In this document: positions 24,543 to 32,778 of the stretch, piece by piece
Layout of the letters: the number at the start of each line of letters is the position of its first letter
How positions within the stretch are numbered: the stretch's first letter is position 1
Assembly (NCBI GenBank): GCA_021838785.1
Contig: JAKCCV010000024.1
Coordinates: 1 to 50,130, forward strand
Source: Acidobacteriota bacterium
GTDB taxonomy: Bacteria; Acidobacteriota; Terriglobia; UBA7540
Direction of reading: 5' to 3'
DNA length: 50,130 nucleotides
Notes under the pieces: model-generated
Told to the model about the DNA's origin: nothing
Databases searched by the model: none
The model's input: only the letters and a program-made list of their open reading frames with translations
Translations under genes and position numbers: made by a program

Positions 24543-24556
24543 CATCTAAGCAGATG
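24543..24556. promoter_or_regulatory. Inverted repeat ahead of arsR-type gene
   Basis: CATCT and AGATG separated by AAGC, ending at the Shine-Dalgarno of the ArsR-family gene. Its position just before the gene suits an ArsR operator, but it is short and could be chance. No convincing -35/-10 pair was found in the 168-nt gap before it. Confidence 0.35.
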
Positions 24557-24570
24557 AGGAGTTAACCACT

Positions 24571-24984
24571 ATGAACGAACTCGAAGCTTACTTCAAGGGT
24601 CTGGCGGATCGGACGCGGCTTCGACTGATCAACTTGCTTTTACAGGGCGAACGGTGTGGATGCGATCTTCAGCGGTTATTGGGCATCACGCAACCGAACG
24701 TCTCGCGGCACCTGATCTATTTGAAGCACGTCGGGTTGCTTTTGGATCGGCGTGACGGCTTCCGAGTTTTTTATCGGCTGGCGCCAATGGATCAGCAACC
24801 GCTCAAAAGCTTGGTGTCGTTTTTAGCCGCTGCTTTTCGAGACGATCCGATCCTCCGAAACGATCGGCGCCGCTTGAAACAAGCGCTTCGGCAAGGGGCC
24901 TGCGCGGTTCCCTCGACTCCAGCCGCGCCGGACAAATATGCCGCGTTGCAGAAAGGTAAGCTTGTGCGACTGTCGTCAGTGTAG
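24571..24984 (+). CDS. ArsR/SmtB-family transcriptional repressor
   Basis: 137 residues. Winged HTH with FKGLADRTRLRLINLLLQGERCGCDLQRLLGITQPNVSRHLIYLKHVGLL, i.e. the ArsR fold with a Cys-x-Cys pair (Cys29, Cys31) at the alpha3 metal site position known from ArsR/CadC types, and a third Cys in the C-terminal tail (QGACAVP). This suggests thiol-based sensing of arsenite, cadmium or similar. GAGGAG lies 10 nt before the ATG. The TolC/EmrA/EmrB-type operon starts 30 nt downstream, so the protein probably controls it, which would make this a metal- or thiophile-induced efflux system. Confidence 0.93.
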   Translation: MNELEAYFKGLADRTRLRLINLLLQGERCGCDLQRLLGITQPNVSRHLIYLKHVGLLLDRRDGFRVFYRLAPMDQQPLKSLVSFLAAAFRDDPILRNDRRRLKQALRQGACAVPSTPAAPDKYAALQKGKLVRLSSV

Positions 24985-25014
24985 TACGACCCGCGCGAAA
25001 GGTAGGCGTATGCG

Positions 25015-26418
25015 ATGAGAGACGGCTCTCGACTCCTGTCCACAATAGTAGGCGTTTTGCTCCTGGCGACGGCACTGGGCGCTCAGGTACCGGAGTCACA
25101 AAATCCATGGATGGGGAGCGTTCCTTCAGGCCAGGCGTCATCGAAGGTAATCCTGTTATCGCTTGCTCAGGCCATTGCGCAGGGGCTCAGGTCCAATTTG
25201 GGACTGCTGCTCTCGGATGACGCATCGAGAGTGGCGCGCGGTGAGCGTTGGCAGGCACTGAGCCGACTGCTGCCGACGCTTGAAACAGCGACAACCGAAT
25301 CTCAGCAGGAAATCAACCTCCATGCGCTGATTGGCGCGCGTATTCCGCCGGCGCTGCCGGCGATTGCCGGGCCGTTCCATGTGTTCGACGCCAGGGCCAC
25401 CGCCACCGCCGCCCTCTTCAACCTGAGCGCATTGCGGGCGGAGCAGGCTGCGCGGCAAAACGTTCGCGCGGCGACTTACACTTACCGTCAAGCGCGCGAC
25501 ACGATAGTTCTGGCGGTGGGCAATGCCTACCTGATGACGCTAGCGGCGAAGGCGCGAGTCACGGCGGCGCGGGCGGAGGTTCGCACCGCGCAGGCGCTTT
25601 ACGAACTGGCAGCGGACAGAGAACACGCCGGTCTGAGCCCGGAGATTGACACGCTGCGCGCCCACGTTGAACTGAAGGCCCGGCAAGAAAGCCTGCTGGC
25701 CGCTGAAAATGAATACGAGACTGACAAACTGACGCTGGCACGGCTGATCGGCCTGCCTGACGGACAACGCTATCATTTGGTTACCGCGGCACCCTATGCG
25801 CCACTGGAAACCCTGACCTTCGAGCAGGCGGTCGGCCAAGCCTACCTCGAGCGAGGCGACTATCAGGCGGCCCAAGCCGCGGTGAGAAGCGCCGAAGCGG
25901 AGCGCCGCGCCGTCGCCGCCGAGCGATATCCCACCCTGAGCGTCCATGCCAGCGCCGATGAAATTGGTCTGACGCTCGCCGGTGCTCATCCAACTTACGC
26001 CGTGGCGGCCACGGTGCAAATTCCCATCTTTCAAGGTGGGCGCGTGCGGGGCGAATTGCAAGTGGCCGAGGCCCGCCTGCGCCAGCGTCAACAGGATCTC
26101 AGCTCCTTACACGACCAGATCGCTTATGAAATTCGCACGGCGTTGCTTAACCTTAAAACGAGCGCCAGTCAGGTTGCGGTGGCTAGGAGCAACATTCACT
26201 TAGCTCACGCAACGCTTCAACAAGCGCGAGATCGGTTCGCCACCGGCGTCACCGATAACATCGAGGTGGTGGAGGCGCAGCAAGCGGCCGCGCAGGCCGA
26301 CGATGCCTACATTTCCAGCCTGTACCAATTCAATCTTTCCAAACTTTCGCTCGCGCGGGCCACGGGTGTGGCGGAGCGCGACGCCCTGAAGTACCTGGGA
26401 GTTAAAAACCATGACTGA
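25015..26418 (+). CDS. TolC-family outer-membrane efflux channel
   Basis: 467 residues: signal peptide (STIVGVLLLATALGAQ), then two homologous halves of long amphipathic helices and strands. Repeated motifs are LSLAQAIAQGLRSN at the start and ANVRAATYTYRQARDTIVLAVGNAYLMTLAAKARV, then in the second half FEQAVGQAYLERGDYQAAQAAV and ARDRFATGVTDNIEVVEAQQAAAQADDAYI. Forms the trimeric outer-membrane duct of a tripartite pump. Its last 8 nt overlap the adaptor gene. Confidence 0.92.
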   Translation: MRDGSRLLSTIVGVLLLATALGAQVPESQNPWMGSVPSGQASSKVILLSLAQAIAQGLRSNLGLLLSDDASRVARGERWQALSRLLPTLETATTESQQEINLHALIGARIPPALPAIAGPFHVFDARATATAALFNLSALRAEQAARQNVRAATYTYRQARDTIVLAVGNAYLMTLAAKARVTAARAEVRTAQALYELAADREHAGLSPEIDTLRAHVELKARQESLLAAENEYETDKLTLARLIGLPDGQRYHLVTAAPYAPLETLTFEQAVGQAYLERGDYQAAQAAVRSAEAERRAVAAERYPTLSVHASADEIGLTLAGAHPTYAVAATVQIPIFQGGRVRGELQVAEARLRQRQQDLSSLHDQIAYEIRTALLNLKTSASQVAVARSNIHLAHATLQQARDRFATGVTDNIEVVEAQQAAAQADDAYISSLYQFNLSKLSLARATGVAERDALKYLGVKNHD

Positions 26419-27670
26419 ACCCAATGATTTGAAAGGCCAGGCGACCGCCCCGCAGGCTTCACCCGCCGCAGGCGCTGCCGCTAATTCAACCCCGCCGGCG
26501 GCTTCGCCGGAAAAGAGGCGAAGGAAAAAGGTGGCGATCGGGGCGGTGCTGCTATTGGCGGTGGGCGGATGGCTGACGTGGAGATATTACGCGCAGTTTG
26601 CCACCACCGACGACGCCGAGATCGAGGGTTATTTACACCCTGTCAGCGCCCGTATTCCGGGGTATGTGACGCGAGTGATGGTCAACGATACGCAATATGT
26701 CGCCAAGGGCACGGTGCTCGTGCAATTGGACCCGACGGACTATCAGGTTGCCGTGGACTTGGCCAAGGCACGGCTGGCCAAAGCGCAGGCAGAAGCGGAT
26801 GCTGCCTTCGGCGGAGTGCCAATCGCTTCCGTCAGCACCCTGAGCCAGGTACACTCGGCCGAAGCCGACGTCGAGGGTGCCCAAGCAGGGATTTTGGCCG
26901 CCGAAAAACAGTTCCAGGAAGCCGAGGCATGGCTCATCCAAGTGGAAGCCAACAACGTCAAGGTGCAAGATGACTTGGCGCGCTACCGCCAGTTGATCGG
27001 CAAGCGAGAAATCTCTCGGCAGCAGTATGACCAAGCCGTTGCCGCCGCCAAGGCCAGCGCCGCAGCGGTCACGGAGGCCCAGGCCGGCGTTGCCGCCGCC
27101 GGGCAGCGGATTAATCAGGAACGGAGTCGGATGCAGCAAGCCGAGGCCGAGCTACGCAGCGCGCACACTCGGCCGGAGCAATTGCGCGTGACGCGGGCGC
27201 GCGCCGAAGCCGCCGCCGGCGCCGTGGAGGAAGCGGAGGCCGAACTCCACCGCGCCGAGCTTAACCTGCAGTACACCACCATTGTTGCGCCTGCCAGCGG
27301 CATCATCGGCAAGCGCACGGCGGTGACGGGGCAAAACGTTTCTCCCGGTCAGACTTTAATGGTCATCGTTCCCACCAAGGACATCTGGGTGACGGCGAAT
27401 TTCAAGGAAACCGAGCTCAAAGCCATGCGGGTGGGCCAGCCGGTCAAAATCCACGTGGATGCCTACGACCAGGACTATCGCGGCAAAATTGAGGGCATTG
27501 CGGGAGCGACAGGGGTTCAATTCAGTCTGCTTCCGCCGGAAAACGCCACCGGAAATTACGTGAAGGTGGTGCAACGGGTGCCCGTGCGGATCGTCTTTGA
27601 TTCGGGACAGGATCCCGACCACCGGCTGCAAGTGGGCCTGTCGGTCGAGCCGACCGTCCGGCTTCGATAG
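26411..27670 (+). CDS. EmrA/HlyD-type membrane-fusion (adaptor) protein
   Basis: 419 residues. Short cytoplasmic Pro/Ala-rich N-terminus, one membrane helix (KVAIGAVLLLAVGGWLTWRYY), first lipoyl half (TTDDAEIEGYLHPVSARIPGYVTRVMVNDTQYVAKGTVLVQLD), a long Ala/Glu/Gln coiled-coil hairpin (about residues 110-285), second lipoyl half (YTTIVAPASGIIGKRTAVTGQNVSPGQTLM) and the beta-barrel domain. It links the MFS pump to the TolC channel. The start overlaps the TolC gene and GGGAG lies upstream, so translation is coupled. Confidence 0.94.
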   Translation: MTEPNDLKGQATAPQASPAAGAAANSTPPAASPEKRRRKKVAIGAVLLLAVGGWLTWRYYAQFATTDDAEIEGYLHPVSARIPGYVTRVMVNDTQYVAKGTVLVQLDPTDYQVAVDLAKARLAKAQAEADAAFGGVPIASVSTLSQVHSAEADVEGAQAGILAAEKQFQEAEAWLIQVEANNVKVQDDLARYRQLIGKREISRQQYDQAVAAAKASAAAVTEAQAGVAAAGQRINQERSRMQQAEAELRSAHTRPEQLRVTRARAEAAAGAVEEAEAELHRAELNLQYTTIVAPASGIIGKRTAVTGQNVSPGQTLMVIVPTKDIWVTANFKETELKAMRVGQPVKIHVDAYDQDYRGKIEGIAGATGVQFSLLPPENATGNYVKVVQRVPVRIVFDSGQDPDHRLQVGLSVEPTVRLR

Positions 27671-27694
27671 GGTTGCTCGTGAGAGGCGACGCCC

Positions 27695-29323
27695 GTGAAC
27701 GATTCTGCTGAAAACATTCTCCCTTCGCTTCCCTCGCGGAACCTGACGGCGACTTCAGCCATTTCCTGGTCGCCCGCGCACAACCCCTGGCTGATTGCTT
27801 CCGTCGTTGCTCTGTCCGCCTTTATGGAAATGCTGGACGCGAGCATCGCCAACGTGGCCCTGCCGCACATGGCGGGCAGTCTCTCTACCAGCAACGACCA
27901 AGCGACGTGGATCCTCACCTCCTATCTGGTGGCGAACGCCATCATCTTGCCGCTCAGCGGATGGCTGTCGAATACTTTCGGGCGCAAAAAATACTTCATG
28001 CTGTCGCTTCTTCTCTTCACCGGCAGCTCGATCCTCTGCGGCATAGCCCCCAGCCTCTCGGCCATGATCGTTTTCCGGGTGATGCAGGGCGCTGGAGGGG
28101 GCGGGTTGCAGCCGGTCGCGCAGGCCATCCTCGCTGACACCTTCCCTGAAAGCAAGCGCGGCCAGGCCTTCGCGCTCTACGGGATTACCACGGTCTTGGC
28201 GCCCATTATTGGCCCGACGCTCGGCGGGTGGATCACCGACAGCTATTCATGGCGGTGGATTTTCTTTATTAATATTCCGGTCGGCATTCTGGCCTTGATG
28301 CTGATCCAGCAACTGGTCGAGGATCCGCCCTACCTGCGGCGCCTGGCTCGCGGCCTGGTCAAAATTGATTACATCGGCATTGGCCTATTGACGGTGGGGG
28401 TGGCCGCGCTGCAGGTCATGCTCGACAAAGGACAAGAAGATGATTGGTTTGGATCTCACTTTATTCTTACGCTAGCCGTGGTGGCTGCCGTCACGTTGGT
28501 CGCGCTGTTTTTCTGGGAGTGGTACCACGATCACCCGGTGATTGACGTGCGTCTCTTTAAGCACTTCAATTTCCTGACGACCAATCTGATGATGTTCGGC
28601 TTCGGCGTGATGATGTTTGGCACGCTGGTGATGATGCCCCTCTATTTGCAAACGCTGATGGGTTACACAGCAGAAACCGCGGGCTTGGTGCTCTCCTTTG
28701 GCGGGTTGTTTCTCCTGATGGAGCTGCCCATGGTCGGACGATTGCTGGCCCGAGTGCAAGCTCGCCGCTTGGTGACCGTTGGCTGGGCGGCGATGGCCGT
28801 GGGCATGTGGGTTTCCACACGGCAGATGGATACGCTCATCAGTTTTGACGCTGCTTCCTGGGTGCGCGTGCTGCAAGTCATCGGCTTGCCGCTTCTGTTC
28901 GTTCCGCTAACGACGGTGGTTTATGTGGGCCTCCCGGCGGAAAAGAACAACGCAATTTCCGCTCTGATTAACTTCATGCGCAACATTGGCATGAGCTTTG
29001 GCACCTCGATCGTCACCACGATTCTGGCGCGCCGCGCCCAGTTCCATCAACAGGTGTTGGTGTCTCATCTCACGCCTGGCAATGTTTATTCAGCCGCCGC
29101 CCTCCAGCATTTGACCCAGACGTTGTTTCATGCAGGGTTGAGCGCTTCAGATGCGCTCAACCAGGCTTACGCCCGCATCTATCGCGCTGTGATCGTGCAG
29201 TCCACTTCCCTGGCCTACATTGACGCTTATCATGTCTTCTCCGTCGCGGCGGCTGTTCTTTTTCTGCTTTCGTTCTTCCTAAAAAAGAATGAGCCGCGCG
29301 CCCCAAGCGGGCCCATGGAATAA
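27695..29323 (+). CDS. DHA2-family MFS exporter (EmrB/QacA type)
   Basis: 542 residues, about 14 membrane helices. Motifs of drug:H+ antiporters: MEMLDASIANVALPHMAG in TM1, GWLSNTFGRKKYF (motif A), RVMQGAGGGGLQPVAQAI (motif B region) and LYGITTVLAPIIGPTLGGWITD (motif C). GTG start at 27695 with GAGAGGCG upstream. Together with the two preceding genes it forms an EmrAB-TolC-type tripartite exporter, with the ArsR gene as probable regulator. Substrate unknown: hydrophobic drugs, organic acids or metal-chelating compounds are possible. Confidence 0.94.
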   Translation: MNDSAENILPSLPSRNLTATSAISWSPAHNPWLIASVVALSAFMEMLDASIANVALPHMAGSLSTSNDQATWILTSYLVANAIILPLSGWLSNTFGRKKYFMLSLLLFTGSSILCGIAPSLSAMIVFRVMQGAGGGGLQPVAQAILADTFPESKRGQAFALYGITTVLAPIIGPTLGGWITDSYSWRWIFFINIPVGILALMLIQQLVEDPPYLRRLARGLVKIDYIGIGLLTVGVAALQVMLDKGQEDDWFGSHFILTLAVVAAVTLVALFFWEWYHDHPVIDVRLFKHFNFLTTNLMMFGFGVMMFGTLVMMPLYLQTLMGYTAETAGLVLSFGGLFLLMELPMVGRLLARVQARRLVTVGWAAMAVGMWVSTRQMDTLISFDAASWVRVLQVIGLPLLFVPLTTVVYVGLPAEKNNAISALINFMRNIGMSFGTSIVTTILARRAQFHQQVLVSHLTPGNVYSAAALQHLTQTLFHAGLSASDALNQAYARIYRAVIVQSTSLAYIDAYHVFSVAAAVLFLLSFFLKKNEPRAPSGPME

Positions 29324-29496
29324 AATCCTCCGCCGACATCGAGCACGGTCTGCTGATGCGCGCAGACCCGGGAAGATCAGACCGTGGAAAATCGTTCGCT
29401 GCGGTGGGATCAGGAGAATCCTCAGCGCTGAGGCGACGGGGGAACCGCAAGGCTAACGCCCTGTTCGACTGCGGCCGGCATCCATGCCGCGAGGGC
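29324..29496. other. Structured intergenic region between convergent genes
   Basis: Two strong inverted repeats: GGTCTGC/GCAGACC (29347-29353 and 29362-29368, 8-nt loop) and the palindrome CCTCAGCGCTGAGG (29420-29433). Neither has a T-run, so they are not textbook intrinsic terminators, though they lie where terminators for the efflux operon and the radical SAM gene would be expected. Confidence 0.4.
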
Positions 29497-30636
29497 TCAC
29501 CCGCTGGTCGCGCGACGGTTGGCCGGCGCGGGCTGATAAATGCACCATGGGTCGGTGGCCAAATAGTCCCCCGTCAATGCATAAGCCCGCGACCGAGAAC
29601 CGCCACAAATCTCGCGGTACTCGCATTGACGGCATCGCCCGTGCAGGGCATCGGGGTCACGCAATGCCCGCATCAGCGGCGATTCACGATAAATTTCGGG
29701 CAAACTTTTTGACCGTACGTTACCCGCCGAAATGGGCAGAAAGCCGCTCGGGTACACCTCGCCGACGTGAGAGACAAACACAAACCCCTTGCCCGCGTTG
29801 ACGCCATGCGGCGCAAAGCCGATCGTGTGACCGGGGCCTTCTGAGCGACGGAGCATCTCCGGCATGGCGACGTTGCCACGAGGCGCCGCATGGCCTTGAC
29901 CGTGCCGTGCAGTTGGGTGTTCGCTTACCCGTTGCGCCACGTAGCGGCGGTAATGCGGCGCTTCGGTCACCTTCAGGATGAAGCGCGCTTTTTTTTGAAC
30001 CTCGTAAAGAATGGCGAAAAGTTCTTCGCACCGGCGAGCCTCAATGCCATCCAGCAACTCGCCGCGTCCAACGGGGACCAGGAAGAAAACCTCCCAGAAC
30101 ACCGCACCCAGTCGCTCCACCCATTCAGCCATTTCCGCAAGATAAGAAGCGGAATCCGCCCAAAGGGTGGTGTTGATTTGGAGCGGCAGGCCCCATTCTT
30201 GCGCCCATTGGGCGGCGGCCAGGGTCTTGTCAAAGGCGCCTTCAACGCCTCGAAAGCGGTCGTGAAGCTCGGCGCGCGGGTAATCGAGGCTCAACGCCAT
30301 CTGATCGAGTCCCGCCTCTTTCAAATCCCGCACCAGAGTGGACGTGAGCGCCGGAGTTGCTGCCGGAATCGTGCCCATGCGAAGCCCCAGCCGCTTCCCT
30401 TCCCGCACCAGTTCCAACAGATCAGGGCGCTTGGCCGGGTCGCCGCCGCTCAAGATGAAAACGGGGGTGCCCATTCGGGCGGTTTCCGCCAACAGCCGAA
30501 AGCCCTCTTCCGTGCTTAGCTCATCGGGATGGCGACGCGGTTGGGCGGAGGCACGACAATGCACGCAGGCAAGGTCGCAGGCCTGTGTCGTTTCCCAAAT
30601 GACCAAAAATGGTGCATCGGCAAAATCCACCTGCAT
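29497..30636 (-). CDS. Radical SAM/SPASM-domain protein
   Basis: 379 residues. The radical SAM cluster motif is CDLACVHC (Cys20, Cys24, Cys27), followed by FILSGGDPAKRPDLLELV (GGDP in place of GGEP) and LDQMALSLDYPRAELHDRFRGV. The C-terminal SPASM-type region has CRQCEYREICGGSRSRAYALTGDYLATDPWC for auxiliary clusters, preceded by FVSHVGEVYPSGFLP. The overall pattern resembles a family of heme-biosynthesis-like (AhbD/NirJ-related) or peptide-modifying enzymes; no precursor peptide gene or heme genes are adjacent, so the reaction is unknown. GGGAGG precedes the ATG by 5 nt. Confidence 0.9.
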   Translation of the reverse strand: MQVDFADAPFLVIWETTQACDLACVHCRASAQPRRHPDELSTEEGFRLLAETARMGTPVFILSGGDPAKRPDLLELVREGKRLGLRMGTIPAATPALTSTLVRDLKEAGLDQMALSLDYPRAELHDRFRGVEGAFDKTLAAAQWAQEWGLPLQINTTLWADSASYLAEMAEWVERLGAVFWEVFFLVPVGRGELLDGIEARRCEELFAILYEVQKKARFILKVTEAPHYRRYVAQRVSEHPTARHGQGHAAPRGNVAMPEMLRRSEGPGHTIGFAPHGVNAGKGFVFVSHVGEVYPSGFLPISAGNVRSKSLPEIYRESPLMRALRDPDALHGRCRQCEYREICGGSRSRAYALTGDYLATDPWCIYQPAPANRRATSG

Positions 30637-30746
30637 GTCACCTCCCTTGTCATCATAACGCCAAAGGTGTCTTCCACCGTGTGACCGTCGTCACTACGGG
30701 GCCGGAGATGTTCGGGATTCCTGACCTCGGGGGGATTCGGCCGCTC

Positions 30747-31547
30747 TCATACTTTGGAATGCTGCACCCTGACGGCCGGAAGGGCATCGGTTTCCTGGTA
30801 AACCTCGATATCCTGAAAGATGCTGGGGCTTTCTTTTTTGAGAGCTCGTGCAACCTCAACGGCGAGGCGGCGTATTTCCGTGTCGGCATGGGGTGAGCCG
30901 CGAAGCTCCATGAAGTGTCGCCAGGCGCGGCTGTTGCCGGTGACGAAGATCTTGGTTTCGCACGCGTTGGGCAAAATCGAGCGGGCGGCTTGTCGCGCCC
31001 ACTTGCGCCGGTCACGGGGCGCCATCTCCGGATACCTTTGCTGAACGTAAGCCGTGGTCGCCTCCGCGAGTTCCCGATAGGCCCGGCGGAGCTGCTCCAT
31101 CACCTGCTCCCAGCGGGCGCGCAGCTCGGGATGCTCCTGGTAGAGCGGCGGCACGACGTAGCGGGCTTCGCTTTCGTCCACATAACGCTGGGAAAGCTGC
31201 GAGTAGCCAAAACCGGCTCGGTGGCGCACCAGCTCGTGGGTCAAGGAACGGCTGACGCCGGTCATCAGAAGGCACCAAACGGCGTGCTCGAGCACGCTGC
31301 CGTGCTTGGAGGTCAAAATGTTTTCAAGATATTCACGGTTGGTTTTGCGGCCTTTGCCGAAGGACATGTAGCAGGTGCGGCCCGCAATCTCCGCAAGCAC
31401 TTCACCCGCCGCTTCGGCGTCGGTCGAAAAGACAAGGCCCTCGTCGTTGAGAAAGCGCGTAACTTCTTCCTGCACGACGACCTGCCGCCCGACGACGTAA
31501 ACCTTCGGCTCGGTGACGTAGGGGCTCAGCGCAGGTGTGGTCGCCAC
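30747..31547 (-). CDS. thyX: Flavin-dependent thymidylate synthase
   Basis: 266 residues. ThyX makes dTMP from dUMP using FAD, NADPH and methylene-tetrahydrofolate. The signature region is HELVRHRAGFGYSQLSQRY (RHR at 108-110), and the C-terminal half has GNSRAWRHFMELR followed by HADTEIRRLA. The usual signature is RHR-x7-S; here I count eight residues between RHR and the Ser of LSQRY, one more than the classic form. GTG start at 31547. It follows rpmE by 53 nt on the same strand. No thyA is seen in the window. Confidence 0.95.
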   Translation of the reverse strand: MATTPALSPYVTEPKVYVVGRQVVVQEEVTRFLNDEGLVFSTDAEAAGEVLAEIAGRTCYMSFGKGRKTNREYLENILTSKHGSVLEHAVWCLLMTGVSRSLTHELVRHRAGFGYSQLSQRYVDESEARYVVPPLYQEHPELRARWEQVMEQLRRAYRELAEATTAYVQQRYPEMAPRDRRKWARQAARSILPNACETKIFVTGNSRAWRHFMELRGSPHADTEIRRLAVEVARALKKESPSIFQDIEVYQETDALPAVRVQHSKV

Positions 31548-31600
31548 TTGGTTGATTCCGCCCTGTCAGGGTCTGGTGGATGGAAAGCCGGCTATGGCCG

Positions 31601-31849
31601 TTACTTCTCAGCCTTGGCTGCAACGGCCGTCGCTTCAGTCTTCTTAAAACCGGCGTACTTCTTTCGGAAGCGCTCCACACGGCCGGCGGTATCCACCAGC
31701 TTCTGCTTGCCCGTGAAGAAAGGGTGGCAGTTGGAACAAATCTCGATGTGCAACGTCTCGCTCTTGTACGTCGAGCGCGTCTTGAATGCGTTCCCGCATG
31801 CGCAGACAACCGTCACCTCATGGTATGCGGGATGAATCTTGTCTTTCAT
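31601..31849 (-). CDS. rpmE: 50S ribosomal protein L31 (zinc-binding form)
   Basis: 82 residues: [20 protein letters not shown]... with the zinc ligands Cys16, Cys18, Cys38 and Cys41, and [24 protein letters not shown] typical of L31. The last ~12 residues are an Ala/Lys tail. GGAGA lies 5 nt before the ATG. Zinc-type L31 is a zinc reservoir that in many bacteria is swapped under zinc starvation by Zur control; the Fur-type palindrome core at 32115-32127 lies about 270 nt upstream. Confidence 0.97.
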   Translation of the reverse strand: MKDKIHPAYHEVTVVCACGNAFKTRSTYKSETLHIEICSNCHPFFTGKQKLVDTAGRVERFRKKYAGFKKTEATAVAAKAEK

Positions 31850-32178
31850 GGATCTCCTTCGGGCCGACCTAAAAGAATTCCATTCTACCGCTGCGCACCG
31901 GAACTTTCAATCGCAAACTGCGCCTCGCGGCGCGGAGCCACTCCTCCAAGATCGCTATGCGGCGATGTTCAAAGCTGGCGGCGGGCCTCAATAGGCGTAT
32001 TTACCGATTTTCGCCCTTCGCCCTGCCGTTGTTGGCCAACCGGTTTAATCGTTGGTCTTGATGGCCTGGCAGAGCTTTGCGGTGTGTGACAATTGAGCAA
32101 ACTCCCAAGAAAGTTCGAATAATTCGAGATGTAAAGGATGAAGGATCATCATCTGGGGGGCAGTTCGAGGCCGGTTCT
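31850..32178. other. Intergenic region between rnhA and rpmE
   Basis: 329 nt without a supported gene. It should hold the rpmE-thyX promoter, but no good hexamer pair was found. The one clear element is the palindrome at 32115-32127. I looked for RNase P RNA, which neighbours the RNase H/C4 zinc-ribbon genes in some bacteria, and saw none of its conserved sequence. Confidence 0.4.
32115..32127. promoter_or_regulatory. Palindrome sharing the core of the Fur-family operator
   Basis: TCGAAT-A-ATTCGA, a perfect 13-bp dyad. Its central CGAATAATTCG is identical (opposite strand) to the centre of the 21-bp operator at 21093-21113. The outer arms differ, so it would be at most a weaker site. It is upstream of rpmE and just beyond the end of rnhA. 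Confidence 0.35.
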
Positions 32179-32622
32179 TCATGTGACGGAAGGTTTGGTT
32201 TTGTCTAAGGCCATGTTCGCCATCCGGTCCGCCTCTCGGTTCTTTTCCCGCCGCACGTGCTCAATGGAGAAACTGCGGAGCTGGGCCACCAGCCTCATCG
32301 CATGTTCGTGCAAGGGTCTTAGATGAGGGCTTTTGATTCGGTAAATTCCTTTCACTTGTTTTGCCAAGAGCTCTGAATCCGTCAACACGCGGAGGCGAAG
32401 GGCACCTTGGGCCATGGCATATTCCAGCGCGGCAATCAATCCACGGTATTCAGCAATGTTGTTGGTGGCCGGACCTATCGCCTCAGCAATGGTCGTCAGT
32501 CGCCGACCATCCGGTGCCTCGATGACAGCCGCGTAGGCTGCGGGGCCTGGATTGCCGCGCGAGGCTCCGTCAATGTGGGCGATGAGCTCCGTCGTCTGCA
32601 ACCGCTCTGTTTCTTCTGCCAC
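32179..32622 (-). CDS. rnhA: Ribonuclease HI
   Basis: Degrades RNA in RNA-DNA hybrids. Catalytic carboxylates are visible: the Asp in AHIDGASRGNPGPAAYA, Glu in NIAEYRGLIAALEYA, Asp in LTDSELLAKQV and Asp in NREADRMANMA. The basic handle region of E. coli RNase HI is absent, as in many single-domain bacterial forms. Start uncertain: GTG at 32622 has AAGGA 8 nt upstream; a GTG at 32670 would add 16 residues but overlaps an AGGAGGAG sequence. It lies downstream of the C4 zinc-ribbon gene, a recurrent pairing. Confidence 0.92.
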   Translation of the reverse strand: MAEETERLQTTELIAHIDGASRGNPGPAAYAAVIEAPDGRRLTTIAEAIGPATNNIAEYRGLIAALEYAMAQGALRLRVLTDSELLAKQVKGIYRIKSPHLRPLHEHAMRLVAQLRSFSIEHVRREKNREADRMANMALDKTKPSVT

Positions 32623-32778
32623 CGGAGTAGTCCTTGTCGCCGAGCAGCTCCTCCTGTGGAGGTCAGCCACTGCCTATCGAACGCCAGCCGTTGGGGTATT
32701 CACGGCCAATAGCCCCACATCCGGCGTCCCGACAAGGCATCGGCGTAACGGGTCGGGCAGCGGTACGGCTACCGGGCA

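Noticed and set aside
29430-29500. Possible riboswitch: GACGGGGGAACCGC recalls part of the c-di-AMP (ydaO) motif
   Set aside because: The remaining conserved ydaO parts are not seen and it points toward the 3' end of a convergent gene, so it has no target.
31850-32778. RNase P RNA expected near RNase HI and the C4 zinc-ribbon gene
   Set aside because: No match to its conserved core sequences, and the gaps are too short or unstructured.
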